From assembly GCF_002339505.1 (NCBI RefSeq), contig NZ_DDJO01000009.1:1-64000 (forward strand): a stretch of 64,000 bases of DNA. Reading direction: 5' to 3'. The notes under the pieces were generated by a model. It was not told the origin of the DNA. It worked only from the letters and a program-made list of their open reading frames with translations, and did not search any database. The stretch comes from Corynebacterium sp. UBA2622 (lineage in GTDB: Bacteria > Actinomycetota > Actinomycetes > Mycobacteriales > Mycobacteriaceae). Made by a program: the position numbers and the translations under genes. Shown here piece by piece: positions 27,940 through 35,206 of this stretch (the stretch's first letter is position 1; each line of letters begins with the position of its first letter).

Positions 27940-29342
27940 GCGCGTGCGTCCTTTGCTGCTGCGTCGGCTGCGGGGGCCGCGGTGTTGCGCGGTACCGGTG
28001 TGAGAATGACGCTGTCCACGCGGCGCTCGTCCATCACGGCCACGCGCGCCAGCCAGCGGCCCGCGTTTCCCGCGCCGAAGTCCTCCTGGAAGTCACCGCT
28101 GCCCTCGGGAAGGAGAACCTTGTCGCCCACGCGGGGGATGCGTCCGAGGGTGGACATGATCAGCCCGCCAAGCGTTTCGTAGGGGCCCTCGGGCGCCGTG
28201 TACGAGGTCCGCGCGCTCACGTCGTCCAGGCGCACGAGGCCGGAGATTTCCCAGGAGTTGCCGAAACGCTGGAAATCCCGCTCGGATTCACGGTCGTCGT
28301 ACTCGTCGTACACCTCGCCCAGGATCTCCTCGACCACGTCCTCGATGGTGACCAGGCCCTGGGTTCCGCCGTACTCGTCCGCGACGAGCACAACCTGGGA
28401 ACCCGCCGAGCGCACGCGGTTCAAAACGGAGTCGCCGTCGAGGGTGCCGGGGACGAACGGCACCGGCCGGGCCAGCTCGGCCAGGCGGGTGGAGGGGCGC
28501 AGCTCGGCAGCCACGGAGAAGGCATCCTTGATGTGCACGACACCGATCGTGTCGTCCAAATCGCCTCGGCGGACGGGGAAGCGGGAGTGTCCCGTCTCGT
28601 GCGCCATGGCGATGAGGTCCTGGACCGTGTCCTCGGCGTCGAGCGAGTCGATCTTCGACCGCGGCGTCATCACCTCCTCCGCGGTGGTCTCGCCGAACTG
28701 GAGGGAGCGGTCGATGACGCGGGCGGTTTCCGCGTCCAGCCCGCCGGCCTCGGCGGAGTTGCGCACCATCGCCCCGAGCTCCTGGCCGGAGCGCGCGGAC
28801 GCGAGCTCGTCGGCGGGCTCGAAGCCGAGCTTGCGCACGAACCAGTTCGCCGAGGTGTTGAGCGACTTGATGAACCACTTGAACACCGTGTTGAACGCAT
28901 TCACGGGGGGAACGACCAGGCGCGCGGTGCCCAGGGGCTCGGTGATCGCCGCGTTCTTGGGCACGAGCTCACCGAAGACCATGGAGAGGAATGTCGCGAT
29001 AATGAGCGCGAGGATGAGTGCCACAGTCCGCGAGGCGGACGCGCCCAACCCCGCGAGCTCGAGCAGCGGGGTAAAGAACGTGCCGAGCACGGGCTCGGCG
29101 AGAAATCCGGCAGCCAGCGTGGTCAGGGTGATGCCGAGCTGGGCGCCGGAGAGGACGAAGGACAGGCTCGCGTGATCGCGCGCAACCGCCCGGGCGGTCT
29201 TGTCACCCTTCTGGCGGACGTGCGCCTCGACCGTCGAGCGTTCCAGGCCGGTCATGGCGAATTCGACGGCCACGAACAGGCCGGTGGACGCTGTCAGGAG
29301 GACGAACCCGAGCAGCGCGACGATCGATATGACTATGTCCAT
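27936..29342 (-). CDS. CNNM/HlyC-CorC family protein, first copy
   Basis: 468 residues. A DUF21 membrane domain (ISIVALLGFVLLTASTGLFV; GELVPKNAAI), tandem CBS domains and a complete C-terminal CorC_HlyC domain (NSWEISGLVRLDDV, TLGGLIMSTLGRIPRVGD) are all present. The family binds adenine nucleotides through CBS and moves divalent cations. It heads the pair with the shorter copy. A corA gene lies 4 kb away, but no shared regulation is visible. Confidence 0.9.
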   Translation of the reverse strand: MDIVISIVALLGFVLLTASTGLFVAVEFAMTGLERSTVEAHVRQKGDKTARAVARDHASLSFVLSGAQLGITLTTLAAGFLAEPVLGTFFTPLLELAGLGASASRTVALILALIIATFLSMVFGELVPKNAAITEPLGTARLVVPPVNAFNTVFKWFIKSLNTSANWFVRKLGFEPADELASARSGQELGAMVRNSAEAGGLDAETARVIDRSLQFGETTAEEVMTPRSKIDSLDAEDTVQDLIAMAHETGHSRFPVRRGDLDDTIGVVHIKDAFSVAAELRPSTRLAELARPVPFVPGTLDGDSVLNRVRSAGSQVVLVADEYGGTQGLVTIEDVVEEILGEVYDEYDDRESERDFQRFGNSWEISGLVRLDDVSARTSYTAPEGPYETLGGLIMSTLGRIPRVGDKVLLPEGSGDFQEDFGAGNAGRWLARVAVMDERRVDSVILTPVPRNTAAPAADAAAKDARA

Positions 29343-29376
29343 CTCTTCCGGGACGCCGCGTTACCGCGGGCGGGGG

Positions 29377-30690
29377 CTAGCGTCCGTTACTCCTTCTCTG
29401 TCGGCGACCCGCGGAGGGGCGGCCACTGCGGCTACGGGGGGCAGCGTTGCTCCGTGCCCCTTGCGCACCCCTGGCAGCTTTCGCGCCACCGGCCGGCGAC
29501 TGCTGGCCGGGAGGTGACAGGGGGCTGCCCGAGGGTTGGCGTGCCCCCGTGATCTTAGCCAACGCGTCCGACTCCGGCGTGACGCGAACCGTTTTCGCCT
29601 CCACTCCGGCCTTGCGCAGCAGCTGCGCGACCTCCTTCTCCTGCTCGTCAAGCGCCAGCGTGACCACGGTGCCGGAAGTGCCGGCGCGCGCCGTGCGCCC
29701 GGCGCGGTGCAGGTATGCCTTGTGCTCGGCCGGCGGGTCGACGTGGACCACCAGGGAGACGTCATCGATGTCGATGCCACGCGCGGCAATGTCGGTGGCC
29801 ACGAGCACGGGCGTGGTGCCGTCGGAGAATCCCTCGAGTGCGCGGGTGCGGGCACCCTGTCCCTTGTCGCCGTGCAGGCCCTGCGCGTTGACGCCGACGC
29901 GGCGCAGCTTCTTCACCTGGCGGTCGACGCCGTGCTTGGTGCGCATGAACATGATGGTCCTGCCCTCGCGCGCCCCGATGCGCAGGACGGTGTCGTTGCG
30001 CTCGTCGCGGCCCCCCACGTGCAGCACGTAGTGCTCCATCGTGTCCACGGAGGCCTCCACGGGAGCGGTGGAGTGGGTGACGGGATTGTTCATGTAGGCC
30101 GAAACAAGCTTTTCGACGTCACCGTCCAGCGTCGCCGAAAACAGCAGCGTCTGCCCGCCTCGGGGCACGCGGTTGAGCAGCTTGCGCACCTGGGGGAGGA
30201 AACCCATGTCCGCCATCTGGTCCGCCTCGTCGAGCGCGACGATCTCCACCGCATCAAGGTGGAGCTTCTTCTGGTTGATCAGGTCCTCGGCCCGGCCCGG
30301 GGTGGCCACCAGGAGATCGACGGGCGCGGCGAGGGAGCGGATGTGGTGGTTGATGTTCACCCCGCCCACGACGTCGAGCACCCGCAGCCCCAGGGCGGCG
30401 GCGGGGTCGTCGAGACGCTCGCGGATCTGCGCCGCCAGCTCGCGCGTCGGCGCGAGCACGAGGGCGCGCGGGTGCCCGGGCCGTGACGGCGCGCCCGCCA
30501 GCCGGGTGAGCATGGGCAACCCGAACGTAAAGGTCTTGCCGGAACCGGTGGGGCCGCGCCCGAGGACGTCCCGGCCCTCCAGCGCGTCGGGGATGGCCGC
30601 CTCCTGAATGGGGAAGGCATCGGTGATCCCCTGCCTGCCCAGGACGTTGACGATTGGCTGGGGCAGGCCGAGCTCGGCGAATGAAGTCAT
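29377..30690 (-). CDS. DEAD-box RNA helicase
   Basis: 437 residues. The Q motif (FAELGLPQPIVNVLGRQG), Walker A GPTGSGKTFTF, DEAD box ALDEADQMADMG, SAT LLFSATL and motif VI HRAGRTARAG are all intact. A basic Arg/Ser/Gly-rich tail (about 380-437) ends RPSAGRRQRRSNGR and probably binds RNA. It is likely involved in RNA turnover or ribosome assembly at low temperature, by family. The ATG may be leaderless given the -10 box seven bases upstream. Confidence 0.92.
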   Translation of the reverse strand: MTSFAELGLPQPIVNVLGRQGITDAFPIQEAAIPDALEGRDVLGRGPTGSGKTFTFGLPMLTRLAGAPSRPGHPRALVLAPTRELAAQIRERLDDPAAALGLRVLDVVGGVNINHHIRSLAAPVDLLVATPGRAEDLINQKKLHLDAVEIVALDEADQMADMGFLPQVRKLLNRVPRGGQTLLFSATLDGDVEKLVSAYMNNPVTHSTAPVEASVDTMEHYVLHVGGRDERNDTVLRIGAREGRTIMFMRTKHGVDRQVKKLRRVGVNAQGLHGDKGQGARTRALEGFSDGTTPVLVATDIAARGIDIDDVSLVVHVDPPAEHKAYLHRAGRTARAGTSGTVVTLALDEQEKEVAQLLRKAGVEAKTVRVTPESDALAKITGARQPSGSPLSPPGQQSPAGGAKAARGAQGARSNAAPRSRSGRPSAGRRQRRSNGR

Positions 30691-30697
30691 TTGTCGC

Positions 30698-30703
30698 AGT
30701 CTA
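30698..30703 (-). promoter_or_regulatory. -10 element for a leaderless helicase mRNA
   Basis: On the minus strand TAGACT is followed by seven bases and then the ATG of the DEAD-box gene. No Shine-Dalgarno is present. Confidence 0.5.
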
Positions 30704-30759
30704 CCCCCGCCGCGGCCCAGGGAGGAACCAGCGCGCCGCGGCGGACGTCGGCAAGCCTG

Positions 30760-32229
30760 CTAGTAGCCGAGCTCCTCGCGGTCGCCGGACCACGCCGTGT
30801 GGAAGGTGCCCTCCATGTCGACGCGCTTGTAGGTGTGGGCGCCGAAGTAGTCCCTCTGGCCCTGGATCAGCGCGGCGGGAAGGCGCGGGGAGCGGAGGGA
30901 GTCGTAGTAGGACAGGGAGGAGGCGAAGACGGGGACTGGAAGACCGAGCTGCGTAGCGACGACGACCACGCGGCGCCACGAATCCACGAGGGTGTCCAAC
31001 TCACCCTTGAAATAGGGATCAAGAAGCAGCGTGGGAAGGGTGGGCTCCTTCTCGTATGCCTCGGTGATCCGGTCGAGGAACTTCGCGCGGATGATGCAGC
31101 CGCCGCGCCAGATGCGGGAAAGATCGCCTGGTCGGATGTCCCAGCCGTGCTCCATCGAACCGGCGTTGATCTCGTCGAATCCCTGGGCGTAGGCCACCAG
31201 CTTGGAGGCGTAGAGGGCGCGGCGGACATCCTCGAGGAAGGATGCGGGGTCGACTCCCAGGTCGGCGAGGGTGGTCAGTGTGCCGGACGGCAGGGGCTCC
31301 TCCTGCACCGCCTGGCGCTGGGCCAGGGCGGAGGACAGGGCGCGGGCGAAGACAGCCTCGCCGATACCGGTGACGGGAACACCCAGGTCCAGCGCCTCCT
31401 TGACCGTCCAGCGGCCGGTACCCTTCTGACCTGCGGCGTCGACGATGATGTCGATGAACGGCTTGCCCGTGCGACGGTCCTTCTGGCGCAGCACCTCGGC
31501 AGTGATCTCGATGAGGTAAGAGTCGAGGTCGCCGCGGTTCCACTCGGCAAACTCATCGGCGATCTGCTCGGGCGCCAACCCCGCCGCGTAGCGCATCAGG
31601 TGGTAGGCCTCGCTGATGACCTGCATATCGGCGTACTCGATGCCGTTGTGCACCATCTTGACAAAGTGCCCGGCGCCGTCGGGTCCGATGTGGGTCACGC
31701 ACGGAACTCCGTCGACCTTGGCGGAGATGTCCTCCAGGAGGGGCCCGAGGGTCTCCCAGGTCTCAGCCGGTCCTCCGGGCATGATCGACGGGCCGTTGAG
31801 CGCGCCCTCTTCACCGCCGGAGATACCGGCGCCGACAAAGTGCAGGCCCCGGGCGGAGATTTCGCGCTCGCGGCGGATGGTGTCGGTGAACAGGGCGTTG
31901 CCACCGTCGATGATGATGTCACCCTCGTCCATGGCGTCTGCGAGCTGGGCGATCACGGCATCGGTGGCGGGCCCGGCCTGGACCATGATGATCGCCTTGC
32001 GGGGCCGTTCGAGGGAGGCGACGAAGTCCTCGATCGTCTCGGAGGAGACGAACGCACCCTCGGACCCGTGCTGCCCCATGAACGCGCGGGTCTTCTCCGG
32101 GGAGCGGTTGTACACCGCCACGGTGTGGCCCTTGGAGGCGAAGTTGCGCGCCAGGTTCGACCCCATCACGGCCATGCCGACGACACCGATCTGGGCTGGG
32201 GGAGTAGCGGAAAAATCTCCAGAAGTCAT
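30760..32229 (-). CDS. gnd: 6-phosphogluconate dehydrogenase (decarboxylating)
   Basis: 489 residues from ATG 32229. It converts 6-phosphogluconate to ribulose 5-phosphate, CO2 and NADPH in the oxidative pentose phosphate pathway. Rossmann motif IGVVGMAVMGSNLARN followed by NRSPEKT indicates NADP use. The substrate segments GISGGEEGALNGPSIMPGG, KMVHNGIEYADMQ and DAAGQKGTGRWT are conserved. Two further in-frame starts lie 9 and 18 bases upstream (ATG 32238, GTG 32247) and would be excluded by the promoter at 32237-32242. Confidence 0.96.
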   Translation of the reverse strand: MTSGDFSATPPAQIGVVGMAVMGSNLARNFASKGHTVAVYNRSPEKTRAFMGQHGSEGAFVSSETIEDFVASLERPRKAIIMVQAGPATDAVIAQLADAMDEGDIIIDGGNALFTDTIRREREISARGLHFVGAGISGGEEGALNGPSIMPGGPAETWETLGPLLEDISAKVDGVPCVTHIGPDGAGHFVKMVHNGIEYADMQVISEAYHLMRYAAGLAPEQIADEFAEWNRGDLDSYLIEITAEVLRQKDRRTGKPFIDIIVDAAGQKGTGRWTVKEALDLGVPVTGIGEAVFARALSSALAQRQAVQEEPLPSGTLTTLADLGVDPASFLEDVRRALYASKLVAYAQGFDEINAGSMEHGWDIRPGDLSRIWRGGCIIRAKFLDRITEAYEKEPTLPTLLLDPYFKGELDTLVDSWRRVVVVATQLGLPVPVFASSLSYYDSLRSPRLPAALIQGQRDYFGAHTYKRVDMEGTFHTAWSGDREELGY

Positions 32230-32236
32230 GGTCCTC

Positions 32237-32242
32237 ATAGTA
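32237..32242 (-). promoter_or_regulatory. Putative gnd -10 element
   Basis: TACTAT on the minus strand, seven bases before ATG 32229, compatible with a leaderless transcript, although GAGG between the two could also act as a short ribosome binding site. Confidence 0.4.
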
Positions 32243-32304
32243 CGCACGGGCCCCGGGCGGCCACATTGGCCGCCGATTCCCGCGCCGTGGCCCGGGACCG
32301 CGCG

Positions 32305-32310
32305 TAAACT
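32305..32310 (+). promoter_or_regulatory. -10 element for the thioesterase gene
   Basis: TAAACT, eight bases before ATG 32319, with no Shine-Dalgarno in between. It suggests leaderless translation. Confidence 0.45.
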
Positions 32311-32318
32311 TTCCCGGC

Positions 32319-32756
32319 ATGAAGCACCGACTCGGAAGTGAAATCCTGGAGGAACCCCTGACCGCGGAGGAGCTCGACCAGCTCCGGGCCGCCGACACCG
32401 GCCTCTCGCACACCCTCGGTATCGTGCTCACCTACGTGGCACGCGACAGGGTGGAGGGCTACGTCGAGATCGGCCCCCAACACCACCAGCCCATGGGGCT
32501 GACAAACGGGGGCCTCTACTGCAGCGTGGGGGAAACCCTCGGCTCGATGGCCGCCGTTGCGGCGTCCGGTGCCCCGGCAGTGGGAATGAGCAACTGCACT
32601 GATTTCTTGCGCGGGGTCAGCCAGGGCAGGCTCAACGCGGTGGCCAAACCGGTCCACCTCGGTTCCACGACCCACCTGTGGCGCATCGAAATGAAGGCGG
32701 AGGGGAACCTCGTGGCCACCACGAACCTGAAGCTGATGATCCTCAAGCCGCGATAG
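32319..32756 (+). CDS. PaaI-family hotdog thioesterase
   Basis: 145 residues. The hotdog signature reads QHHQPMGLTNGGLYCSVGETLGS; the family's usual HGG is NGG here. Helical core residues and the C-terminal strand (HLWRIEMKAEGNLVATTNLKLMI) fit a full-length single-domain acyl-CoA thioesterase. The substrate is unknown; close relatives hydrolyse hydroxybenzoyl- or phenylacetyl-CoA. It faces corA tail to tail with only nine bases between stops. Confidence 0.87.
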   Translation: MKHRLGSEILEEPLTAEELDQLRAADTGLSHTLGIVLTYVARDRVEGYVEIGPQHHQPMGLTNGGLYCSVGETLGSMAAVAASGAPAVGMSNCTDFLRGVSQGRLNAVAKPVHLGSTTHLWRIEMKAEGNLVATTNLKLMILKPR

Positions 32757-32765
32757 GCGTGTGCC

Positions 32766-33839
32766 CTAGAGCCAGTGGTTTCGCCGGAACCACAGGTACA
32801 TCGCGCCCGTGACCACGACCATGAGGAGCAGCACCGCGGGGTAGCCCCACTTCCAGCCGAGCTCGGGCATGTACTCGAAGTTCATGCCGTAAATGCCCGC
32901 GATCATGGTGGGGGCCGCAGCCATGCCGACCACGGCCGAGATCGTGCGCATGTCGCTGTTCTGCTGCATCGAGACCTTGGCCACCGAGGCGTCCAAGAGC
33001 GAGGAGAGCCGCTCGTCGAAGCCGGAGACGTGGTCGCTGACGATCATCGCGTTGTCCTGCACGTCGCGAATGTAGGAGCGCAGCGTCTTGCGCAGCATGT
33101 CCTTGTTGTTAAGCAGCCCGTTGCGCAGCGCCGGCCCGAGGGGATCGATGGCGTGGCGCATCTCGAGCACCTCACGTTTGTACATGTAGATCTTGTCGAT
33201 GTTGATCGACCGGCGCGGCGTGAACACCTCGTTTTCGAGGTCGTCGACGTCCCGGCTCAGGGCCTGGGCGACGCGGAGGTAGTTGTCCACCACGTAGTCC
33301 GAGATCTTCCACGCCACGGCGGGCGGCCCCAGGATGGCCAGCTCCTCGTCCTCCTCCAGCTGCGCGGAAAGGTCGGGGAGCGGTGCCTTGTGGCGGATGG
33401 TGATGGCGAATTTCGGCCCGATGACAATCTGCACCTCACCGGTGGAAATGATCTCGCGGGCGTCAAGGACTTCCTCGTCATCGCGGTAGTAGACCGACCG
33501 TACGACCATGAACAGCTGGTCGTCGTAGCGCTCGACCTTGGGGCGCTGGTGGGCGTCGATGATGTCGTCGACGATCAGCTCGTGCAGGTCGAAAATCTCC
33601 CGGAGCCGCTCCATTTGAGCGTTTGTCGGTTCCCTCAGGGACAGCCAGACGAAAGCGTTGTCGTGCTGGCGGGCGATTTCGAGGGAGTGGGTGATCCGGG
33701 CCTCGCCCGGAAGGCGCTTCCCGTCCACGAAGACGCGGCAAAAGTCGGTGGAGCGCTCGATGGGGACGGGCACCGTGGGGGCTGTGGACTCCGCGGGTCG
33801 CTTGATGCGCTGACGCGGCAGCGGGATGAGTGGCGGCAT
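32766..33839 (-). CDS. corA: CorA magnesium/cobalt channel
   Basis: 357 residues. A large cytosolic alpha/beta domain with the long stalk helix is followed by two C-terminal TM helices and the invariant YGMNF selectivity motif (GIYGMNFEYMPEL), ending WFRRNHWL. The channel mediates Mg uptake. ATG 33839 is chosen because AAGGAGG lies nine bases upstream. An in-frame ATG at 33912 would add 24 residues but sits just downstream of the putative -10, so it is not preferred. The 5' leader contains a strong hairpin. Confidence 0.93.
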   Translation of the reverse strand: MPPLIPLPRQRIKRPAESTAPTVPVPIERSTDFCRVFVDGKRLPGEARITHSLEIARQHDNAFVWLSLREPTNAQMERLREIFDLHELIVDDIIDAHQRPKVERYDDQLFMVVRSVYYRDDEEVLDAREIISTGEVQIVIGPKFAITIRHKAPLPDLSAQLEEDEELAILGPPAVAWKISDYVVDNYLRVAQALSRDVDDLENEVFTPRRSINIDKIYMYKREVLEMRHAIDPLGPALRNGLLNNKDMLRKTLRSYIRDVQDNAMIVSDHVSGFDERLSSLLDASVAKVSMQQNSDMRTISAVVGMAAAPTMIAGIYGMNFEYMPELGWKWGYPAVLLLMVVVTGAMYLWFRRNHWL

Positions 33840-33878
33840 GATGGTGTGCCCTCCTTCCGTCCGAGCTTGGGGGTTAGC

Positions 33879-33892
33879 GCCCCGATCGGGGC
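33879..33892 (-). promoter_or_regulatory. Palindrome in corA 5' leader
   Basis: GCCCCGATCGGGGC is a perfect 14-base palindrome between the putative -10 (33916-33921) and the corA start. It could be a leader hairpin or an operator. No known Mg riboswitch (M-box, mgtA) was recognised. Confidence 0.45.
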
Positions 33893-33915
33893 AGGCAAGC
33901 GTGAAGACCATGGAA

Positions 33916-33921
33916 ATACTA
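33916..33921 (-). promoter_or_regulatory. Putative corA -10 element
   Basis: TAGTAT on the minus strand, 76 bases upstream of ATG 33839. Transcription would start near 33909, giving a leader of about 70 bases. Confidence 0.45.
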
Positions 33922-33972
33922 CGCCCCTTTCCCTCCCTCGCCGCAAAAAGCGGGTTGGGGCGGAAAGGGGCG
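33922..33972 (-). terminator. Structured element between pflA and corA, possible terminator
   Basis: Perfect 11-base arms (CGCCCCTTTCC at 33922-33932 and its complement at 33962-33972) enclose an inner hairpin CCGC-AAAAA-GCGG at 33941-33953. There is no T-run after the outer stem, so it could act as a terminator of the pfl operon or as a spacer structure. Confidence 0.4.
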
Positions 33973-33985
33973 CGGTGCGGGGGTC

Positions 33986-34861
33986 CTAGAAGACGGTGAG
34001 CCCCCTGCGGCGGAACACGTCGCGGATGGCCTCGACTTCCTCGGGCGAGGGGGGCTTTACGCCATCCAGGTCGTAGGGCAGACCGATCTTCTTCCACTTG
34101 TCGGCCCCCATGTTGTGGAAGGGCAGGACCTCGACGCGCTCAACGTTGCTGGTCCACCGGCCGACGATGTCGGCGACGTTCTCCACGTTTTCCGGCGCGT
34201 CCGTCAGCCCGGGTACCACGACGAAGCGGATCCACACCTTCTTTCCGGCCGCGTTCAGGCGGTTGCCGAACTCGACCGTCGGGCGCAGCTCGCGGGCGGT
34301 GACGCGCTTGTAGGTGGACTCGTCGCCGGACTTGACGTCGAGGAGGAAGAGGTCGATGTTCTCCAGATCCTCCTCGGTCAGGCGCGCCCCGAGGTACCCG
34401 GAGGTGTCCACCGCGGTGCGCACCCCCGCGTCGTGCACCAGCTTGAGCAGCCGGCGCGTGAACGCGATCTGAAACAGCGGTTCGCCGCCGGAAAGTGTCA
34501 GGCCGCCCCCGGTGGCGTCGAAGACCCTCTTGTAGCGGATGACGCGCTTGGCGACATCCTCCACCCGCTCCAGGGTGCCCTCCTTCATGTCCATGGTGTC
34601 CGGGTTGTGGCAGTACTTGCAGCGCAACGGGCACCCGGACAGGAAGATGGTCATGCGCGTCCCCGGGCCGTCGACGGCCGTGACCAGCTCCCACGAGTGG
34701 ACGAGCCCGATGTCACCCGTGCGCCGGGCCTCCAGCAGCTCCGGCCGGGTGATCTCGAGATCGTCCGTGGACAGGCCACCGAGACCCGCCGCGACACCGC
34801 GGTGCCTTTCACCGTGCTCGGGCTGGACAATGACCAATCCGGTTGTGCCGTCCTGCGCCAT
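33986..34861 (-). CDS. pflA: Pyruvate formate-lyase activating enzyme (radical SAM)
   Basis: 291 residues. The iron-sulfur motif CxxxCxxC is GCPLRCKYCHNPDTMD near residue 80. The SAM-binding GGE motif is LTLSGGEPLFQ and the VDTSGYLG strand follows. The enzyme abstracts hydrogen from the Gly of the RVSGYA loop to create the PFL radical. An N-terminal tail of about 50 residues exceeds that of E. coli PflA (246 residues). It closes the pfl operon, 63 bases after the glycyl-radical gene. A 13-base tandem repeat lies in that gap. Confidence 0.93.
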   Translation of the reverse strand: MAQDGTTGLVIVQPEHGERHRGVAAGLGGLSTDDLEITRPELLEARRTGDIGLVHSWELVTAVDGPGTRMTIFLSGCPLRCKYCHNPDTMDMKEGTLERVEDVAKRVIRYKRVFDATGGGLTLSGGEPLFQIAFTRRLLKLVHDAGVRTAVDTSGYLGARLTEEDLENIDLFLLDVKSGDESTYKRVTARELRPTVEFGNRLNAAGKKVWIRFVVVPGLTDAPENVENVADIVGRWTSNVERVEVLPFHNMGADKWKKIGLPYDLDGVKPPSPEEVEAIRDVFRRRGLTVF

Positions 34862-34878
34862 GCGCGTGGCACCGCCTC

Positions 34879-34906
34879 TCTGTGGGTTGCTGGTCTGTGG
34901 GTTGCT
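34879..34906. repeat. Tandem direct repeat upstream of pflA
   Basis: TCTGTGGGTTGCT occurs at 34879-34891 and again at 34894-34906, period 15. It lies in the 63-base gap between the glycyl-radical subunit gene and pflA and separates their ribosome binding regions. Confidence 0.7.
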
Positions 34907-34924
34907 CGGTGGGTCCGCGCGAGT

Positions 34925-35176
34925 TTACGCGCCCTGGTGGAAGGTGCGCGAAATGACGTCGCGCTGCTGCTCTTTCGTCAGTTTGACGAAGTTCACGGCG
35001 TAGCCGGAAACACGGACGGTGAGGTTGGGGTAGTTCTCCGGGTGCTCCATCGCGTCCTCGAGGGTGGACTCATCGAGGACGTTGATGTTGGCGTGGTAGA
35101 GGCCGGAGTCCATGTGGTGCTCGGCGCGGGAGGCGCGCATGGCGGTGAGGCGGTCGTCGAAAGATTGTGCGGACAT
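34925..35176 (-). CDS. Separate glycyl-radical subunit of pyruvate formate-lyase (GrcA-like)
   Basis: 83 residues. From about residue 25 it matches the C-terminal domain of E. coli PFL and YfiD/GrcA, with EDAMEHPENYPNLTVRVSGYA giving the glycyl-radical loop RVSGYA at 55-60 (Gly58, 25 residues from the C-terminus; 26 in PflB) and TKEQQRDVISRTF after it. Residues 1-24 are a polar extension. A clear AAGGAG lies 8 bases before ATG 35176. It shares the frame of the upstream PFL gene, separated only by TAA and ten codons. Since that protein lacks this domain, the subunit is likely essential to activity, not merely a repair spare part as GrcA is in E. coli. Confidence 0.9.
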   Translation of the reverse strand: MSAQSFDDRLTAMRASRAEHHMDSGLYHANINVLDESTLEDAMEHPENYPNLTVRVSGYAVNFVKLTKEQQRDVISRTFHQGA

Positions 35177-35206
35177 GTTGGTTACTCCTTGATTGTGGTG
35201 GGTGGG

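Noticed and set aside
33840..33912. 24-residue N-terminal extension of CorA from an in-frame ATG
   Set aside because: The downstream ATG has an excellent AAGGAGG; the upstream ATG sits almost on the -10 element.
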